From Croceimicrobium sp963974215 (lineage in GTDB: Bacteria > Bacteroidota > Bacteroidia > Flavobacteriales > Schleiferiaceae), in NCBI GenBank assembly GCA_963974215.1, contig CAXBBL010000009.1, positions 124,001 to 188,000 on the forward strand: a stretch of 64,000 nucleotides of DNA, read 5' to 3'. Every line of letters begins with the position of its first letter. Positions within the stretch are counted from its first letter, which is position 1. Below the pieces are notes generated by a model. The model saw only the letters and a program-made list of their open reading frames with translations. It ran no database searches and was not told where the DNA came from. The position numbers and the translations under genes were made by a program. Below, in pieces: positions 61,474 through 64,000 of this stretch.

Positions 61474-62766
61474 TTAGACGGTCATTTCTGCGAGCGTTTC
61501 TTTGGCCGCTTGCAGAGTTTGTTTAATATCATCGTCGTTTAAGGCGGCATTTAAAAACCAACTTTCGTAGGCACTCGGCGGTAGATAGACTCCGCGTTTG
61601 AGCATGCCGTGGAAGAAGGCTTTGAAGTGGGGGTTGTCACCGCTTTTCGCAGATTCGAAATCACGAATTTTTTCGGCGCTGAAATGAAGGCTTATCATAG
61701 AGCCAATGCGGTTGATCTGATAATCTAAGCCACTTTCTTTTAAAAGAGGATGTAGTCCATTTTCAATGGCCTCGCAGGTTTTCGCTAATTTATCGTAAAC
61801 CGCAGGATTGTCTCTTAAATGCTTAAGAAGGGTATATCCGGCTGTCATGGCGATGGGGTTACCCGATAGAGTTCCCGCCTGATAAACTGGGCCATTCGGA
61901 GCAACATATTCCATAATATCGGCGCGACCTCCGTAAGCGCCCACGGGTAATCCAGCGCCAATAACTTTTCCGTAGGTAACCAAATCTGCTTGTACACCGG
62001 TTACTTCTTGGGCGCCACCAAAACCAAGGCGGAAACCACTCATTACTTCATCAAAAATAAGAAGCGCACCTTCTTCATTACAAATCTCGCGCAAGCCTTC
62101 TAAAAAGCCGGGCTCGGGTAAAATGCAACCCATATTGCCAGGAATGGGCTCAATGATAATGGCCGCAATTTCATTTTTATTAGCGGCTACTACTTCTTTT
62201 ACGGAATCTAAATCATTGTATTCTGCTAAGAGCGTGTCTTTGGCTGTTCCCTTGGTAACACCAGGACTGCTTGGGTGACCTAAAGTAACCATGCCGCTAC
62301 CACCTTTAATTAAGAAGCTATCGCCGTGGCCATGATAGTTTCCCGCAAATTTTATAAACTTATCGCGTTTGGTATAACCACGCGCCAAACGTACAGCGCT
62401 CATGGTGGCCTCGGTACCCGAATTTACCATTCTAATGCGCTCTATATTGGGAATGGCTTCTACGATAAGTTTAGCTAATTTAATTTCCATATCGGTGGGC
62501 GCTCCAAAAGACGTAGAGCGGGATGCAGCCTCACGTACTGCCTCAATAACAGGCTCGTAAGCATGTCCCATAATCATCGGTCCCCAGGAGGCGATATAAT
62601 CGATGTAGCGATTACCATCAGCATCAAAAAGATAAGTGCCATGGGCGTGATCCATAAAAATGGGGTCACCACCAACGGATTTAAAAGCGCGCACGGGCGA
62701 GTTTACACCACCGGGAATATATTTACTTGCTTCTATAAAAAGCTCTTTACTTTTCTGAGTTTCCAT
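61474..62766 (-). CDS. hemL: Glutamate-1-semialdehyde 2,1-aminomutase
   Basis: 430 residues, PLP enzyme of the C5 tetrapyrrole pathway. Catalytic Lys267 in TYGKVIGAGLPVG; GGVNSPVRAFKSVGG at the N-terminus; NSGTEATMSAVRLARG; LIFDEVMSGFR. Converts glutamate semialdehyde to 5-aminolevulinate, the substrate of the adjacent hemB. Last gene of the hemF-hemB-hemL set. Confidence 0.97.
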   Translation of the reverse strand: METQKSKELFIEASKYIPGGVNSPVRAFKSVGGDPIFMDHAHGTYLFDADGNRYIDYIASWGPMIMGHAYEPVIEAVREAASRSTSFGAPTDMEIKLAKLIVEAIPNIERIRMVNSGTEATMSAVRLARGYTKRDKFIKFAGNYHGHGDSFLIKGGSGMVTLGHPSSPGVTKGTAKDTLLAEYNDLDSVKEVVAANKNEIAAIIIEPIPGNMGCILPEPGFLEGLREICNEEGALLIFDEVMSGFRLGFGGAQEVTGVQADLVTYGKVIGAGLPVGAYGGRADIMEYVAPNGPVYQAGTLSGNPIAMTAGYTLLKHLRDNPAVYDKLAKTCEAIENGLHPLLKESGLDYQINRIGSMISLHFSAEKIRDFESAKSGDNPHFKAFFHGMLKRGVYLPPSAYESWFLNAALNDDDIKQTLQAAKETLAEMTV

Positions 62767-62783
62767 GTTTAGTTTTTAAAATC

Positions 62784-63776
62784 TTAGCCTTGGGCTTGAA
62801 GATATTTAATAATGTCTTTTACAAAATAGGTAGCGATGAGATCGGCACCCGCTCTTTTTATAGCGGTTAAGCATTCTACCATCGCTTCTTCTTCGTTGAG
62901 CCAGCCTTTTTCGGCGGCAGCTTTAATCATGGCGTATTCGCCACTTACGTGATAAGCACTTACGGGAACGCTACTGATATCTTTGGTTTGGCGAATAATG
63001 TCTAAATAAGCCATGGCTGGTTTTACCATCACAATATCCGCCCCTTCATCGAGGTCTAGCTGCACCTCACGCAAGGCTTCTTTAGCATTGGCGGGATTCA
63101 TTTGGTAGGTTTTTTTGTCACGAGGAATATTGTCCATATCCACCGGAGCTGAATCGAGCGCATCTCTGAAAGGACCATAGAAACAAGAGGCATATTTAGC
63201 GCTGTAGGCCATAATACCGACGTTTTCAAAACCAGCCGTATCGAGAGCGATGCGAATGGCACCAATTCTTCCATCCATCATGTCGCTGGGAGCAACCATG
63301 TCTGCCCCAGCTTGGGCGTGACTGATAGCCATGTCGGCTAAAAAGCCAACACTTTCGTCGTTAATTATTTCGCCATTTTCCACAATACCATCGTGTCCAT
63401 AGCAAGAATAAGGATCCAGCGCTACATCGGTCATTAAAACCAAGTTGGGCACGGTTTCCTTAATCATACGAATGGCTTGCTGCATCAAGCCATCGGGATT
63501 TAAAGCCTCTTCGCCATCATTGTCCTTTAGGTCGTCTTCTACCTTTACAAAAAGCAAAAGCGATTTTACTCCTAGGGATTCCAGCTCTAATACTTCTTCC
63601 TTTAGAAGATCAAGGCTGTAGCGGAAATAGCCCGGCATGGAGCTGATTTCACTTTTAATGCCTTCGCCTTCTACGGCAAAAAGTGGTGCGATAAAGTTGG
63701 AAGCTTGTAGCTGAGTTTCTTGCACCATGGCGCGCATGGCGGGGTTTACTCTTAATCTACGTGGACGTTGTAACAT
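62784..63776 (-). CDS. hemB: Porphobilinogen synthase (delta-aminolevulinic acid dehydratase)
   Basis: 330 residues. Schiff-base lysines K194 (YSAKYASCFYGPFRDA) and K252 (IVMVKPAMAYLD). The metal site DPYSCYGHDG (121-130) lacks the three-cysteine zinc triad, indicating a magnesium-type enzyme. Joins two 5-aminolevulinate molecules to porphobilinogen. Lies between hemF and hemL with short gaps (9 and 17 nt). Confidence 0.97.
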   Translation of the reverse strand: MLQRPRRLRVNPAMRAMVQETQLQASNFIAPLFAVEGEGIKSEISSMPGYFRYSLDLLKEEVLELESLGVKSLLLFVKVEDDLKDNDGEEALNPDGLMQQAIRMIKETVPNLVLMTDVALDPYSCYGHDGIVENGEIINDESVGFLADMAISHAQAGADMVAPSDMMDGRIGAIRIALDTAGFENVGIMAYSAKYASCFYGPFRDALDSAPVDMDNIPRDKKTYQMNPANAKEALREVQLDLDEGADIVMVKPAMAYLDIIRQTKDISSVPVSAYHVSGEYAMIKAAAEKGWLNEEEAMVECLTAIKRAGADLIATYFVKDIIKYLQAQG

Positions 63777-63785
63777 GTTGTTTTT

Positions 63786-64000
63786 TTAGTTGATCCAATC
63801 AATTGGTTCTTTTAAAACGGCGATTAACTTCGCTTCTGGGCTGCTAGCTTCTGGCTCAACATTGTAGTCCCAGCGCACGCGTGGCGGTAAGCTCATTAAA
63901 ATGCTTTCGGTACGCCCGTTGGTTTTGAGGCCAAATAGAGTACCGCGGTCGTGCACCAAGTTGAATTCTACATAACGCCCTCTGCGCAATTCTTGCCAGT
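63786..64000 (-). CDS. hemF: Oxygen-dependent coproporphyrinogen III oxidase, N-terminus beyond window
   Basis: Only the last about 71 residues are present; the frame runs off the right edge. WQELRRGRYVEFNLVHDRGT, then FGLKTNGRTESILMSLPP and a C-terminus ending EPIDWIN are diagnostic of HemF. Converts coproporphyrinogen III to protoporphyrinogen IX with O2. An internal Met at 63989 is not the start. Confidence 0.95.
   Translation of the reverse strand, partial: WQELRRGRYVEFNLVHDRGTLFGLKTNGRTESILMSLPPRVRWDYNVEPEASSPEAKLIAVLKEPIDWIN

Noticed and set aside
1..64000. CRISPR array or cas genes
   Set aside because: No regularly spaced short direct repeats and no cas-like product were found; the only repeats are the dispersed elements.

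Overview
This window reads as chromosomal DNA of a Bacteroidota bacterium, most likely of the order Flavobacteriales (Cryomorphaceae/Schleiferiaceae-like; inference only). The evidence is: gliding genes gldF and gldG, the type IX secretion protein PorQ, several proteins ending in T9SS sorting domains, DUF5686, PorT-like and FadL-like outer membrane barrels, lipoproteins, a TonB-dependent receptor with a CarboxypepD_reg-like domain, L31 type B, and recurrent TAnnTTTG promoter elements. There is no CRISPR array, prophage or transposase gene.

Layout. 1-4.9 kb: cell-envelope proteins (partial sortilin-repeat protein, FadL-type barrel, a low-complexity Ser/Arg/Asn lipoprotein). 5-7.7 kb: translation genes (proS, tRNA-Glu, rpsT) and yggS. 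7.7-11.9 kb: envelope lipoproteins and a DUF5686 barrel. 12-15.8 kb: an exonuclease/GIY-YIG fusion, a porin, purC and a PhoH ATPase. 16.1-22.6 kb: a co-directional block of SAM hydrolase family, ABM domain, gldF-gldG-DUF4340, dnaN and a phosphoesterase. 22.9-28.3 kb: pruA, yaaA and secreted proteins. 28.5-34.4 kb: rpmE2, a GlmU-like protein and lon-porQ-cmk. 34.4-39.4 kb (minus strand): rsfS-ftsH-LUD-cdsA-psd-ACBP, a proteostasis and phospholipid operon. 39.4-46 kb: birA, SRPBCC, pyrE, NUDIX, and dinB-DUF4197-ORF-ddl-coaD. 46-58 kb: an accessory stretch with T9SS cargo, an orphan TonB receptor, an ECF sigma factor and broken genes. 58.5-64 kb: SMUG2-like glycosylase, DUF2237, choice-of-anchor I protein, then hemL-hemB-hemF.

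The most notable structure is a family of non-coding dispersed elements, 261 bp when complete, with imperfect terminal inverted repeats of about 30 bp. Two complete copies (50181-50441 and 53116-53376) align without gaps at about 85% by hand. Two more diverged copies lie at 22599-22851 and 40223-40414, one truncated copy at 56732-56810, and isolated ends near 7.05, 58.02 and 58.42 kb. The 53.1-kb copy sits inside an M23 peptidase gene: removing it and one copy of its 5-bp flanking repeat restores an open frame with a membrane anchor. The family therefore behaves as a MITE-like mobile element. A second broken gene (50632-52428) is interrupted by one in-frame amber codon at the position of a PKD-domain tyrosine.

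Several genes have their TAnnTTTG element only 4-9 nt before the start codon, which suggests leaderless or nearly leaderless mRNAs.
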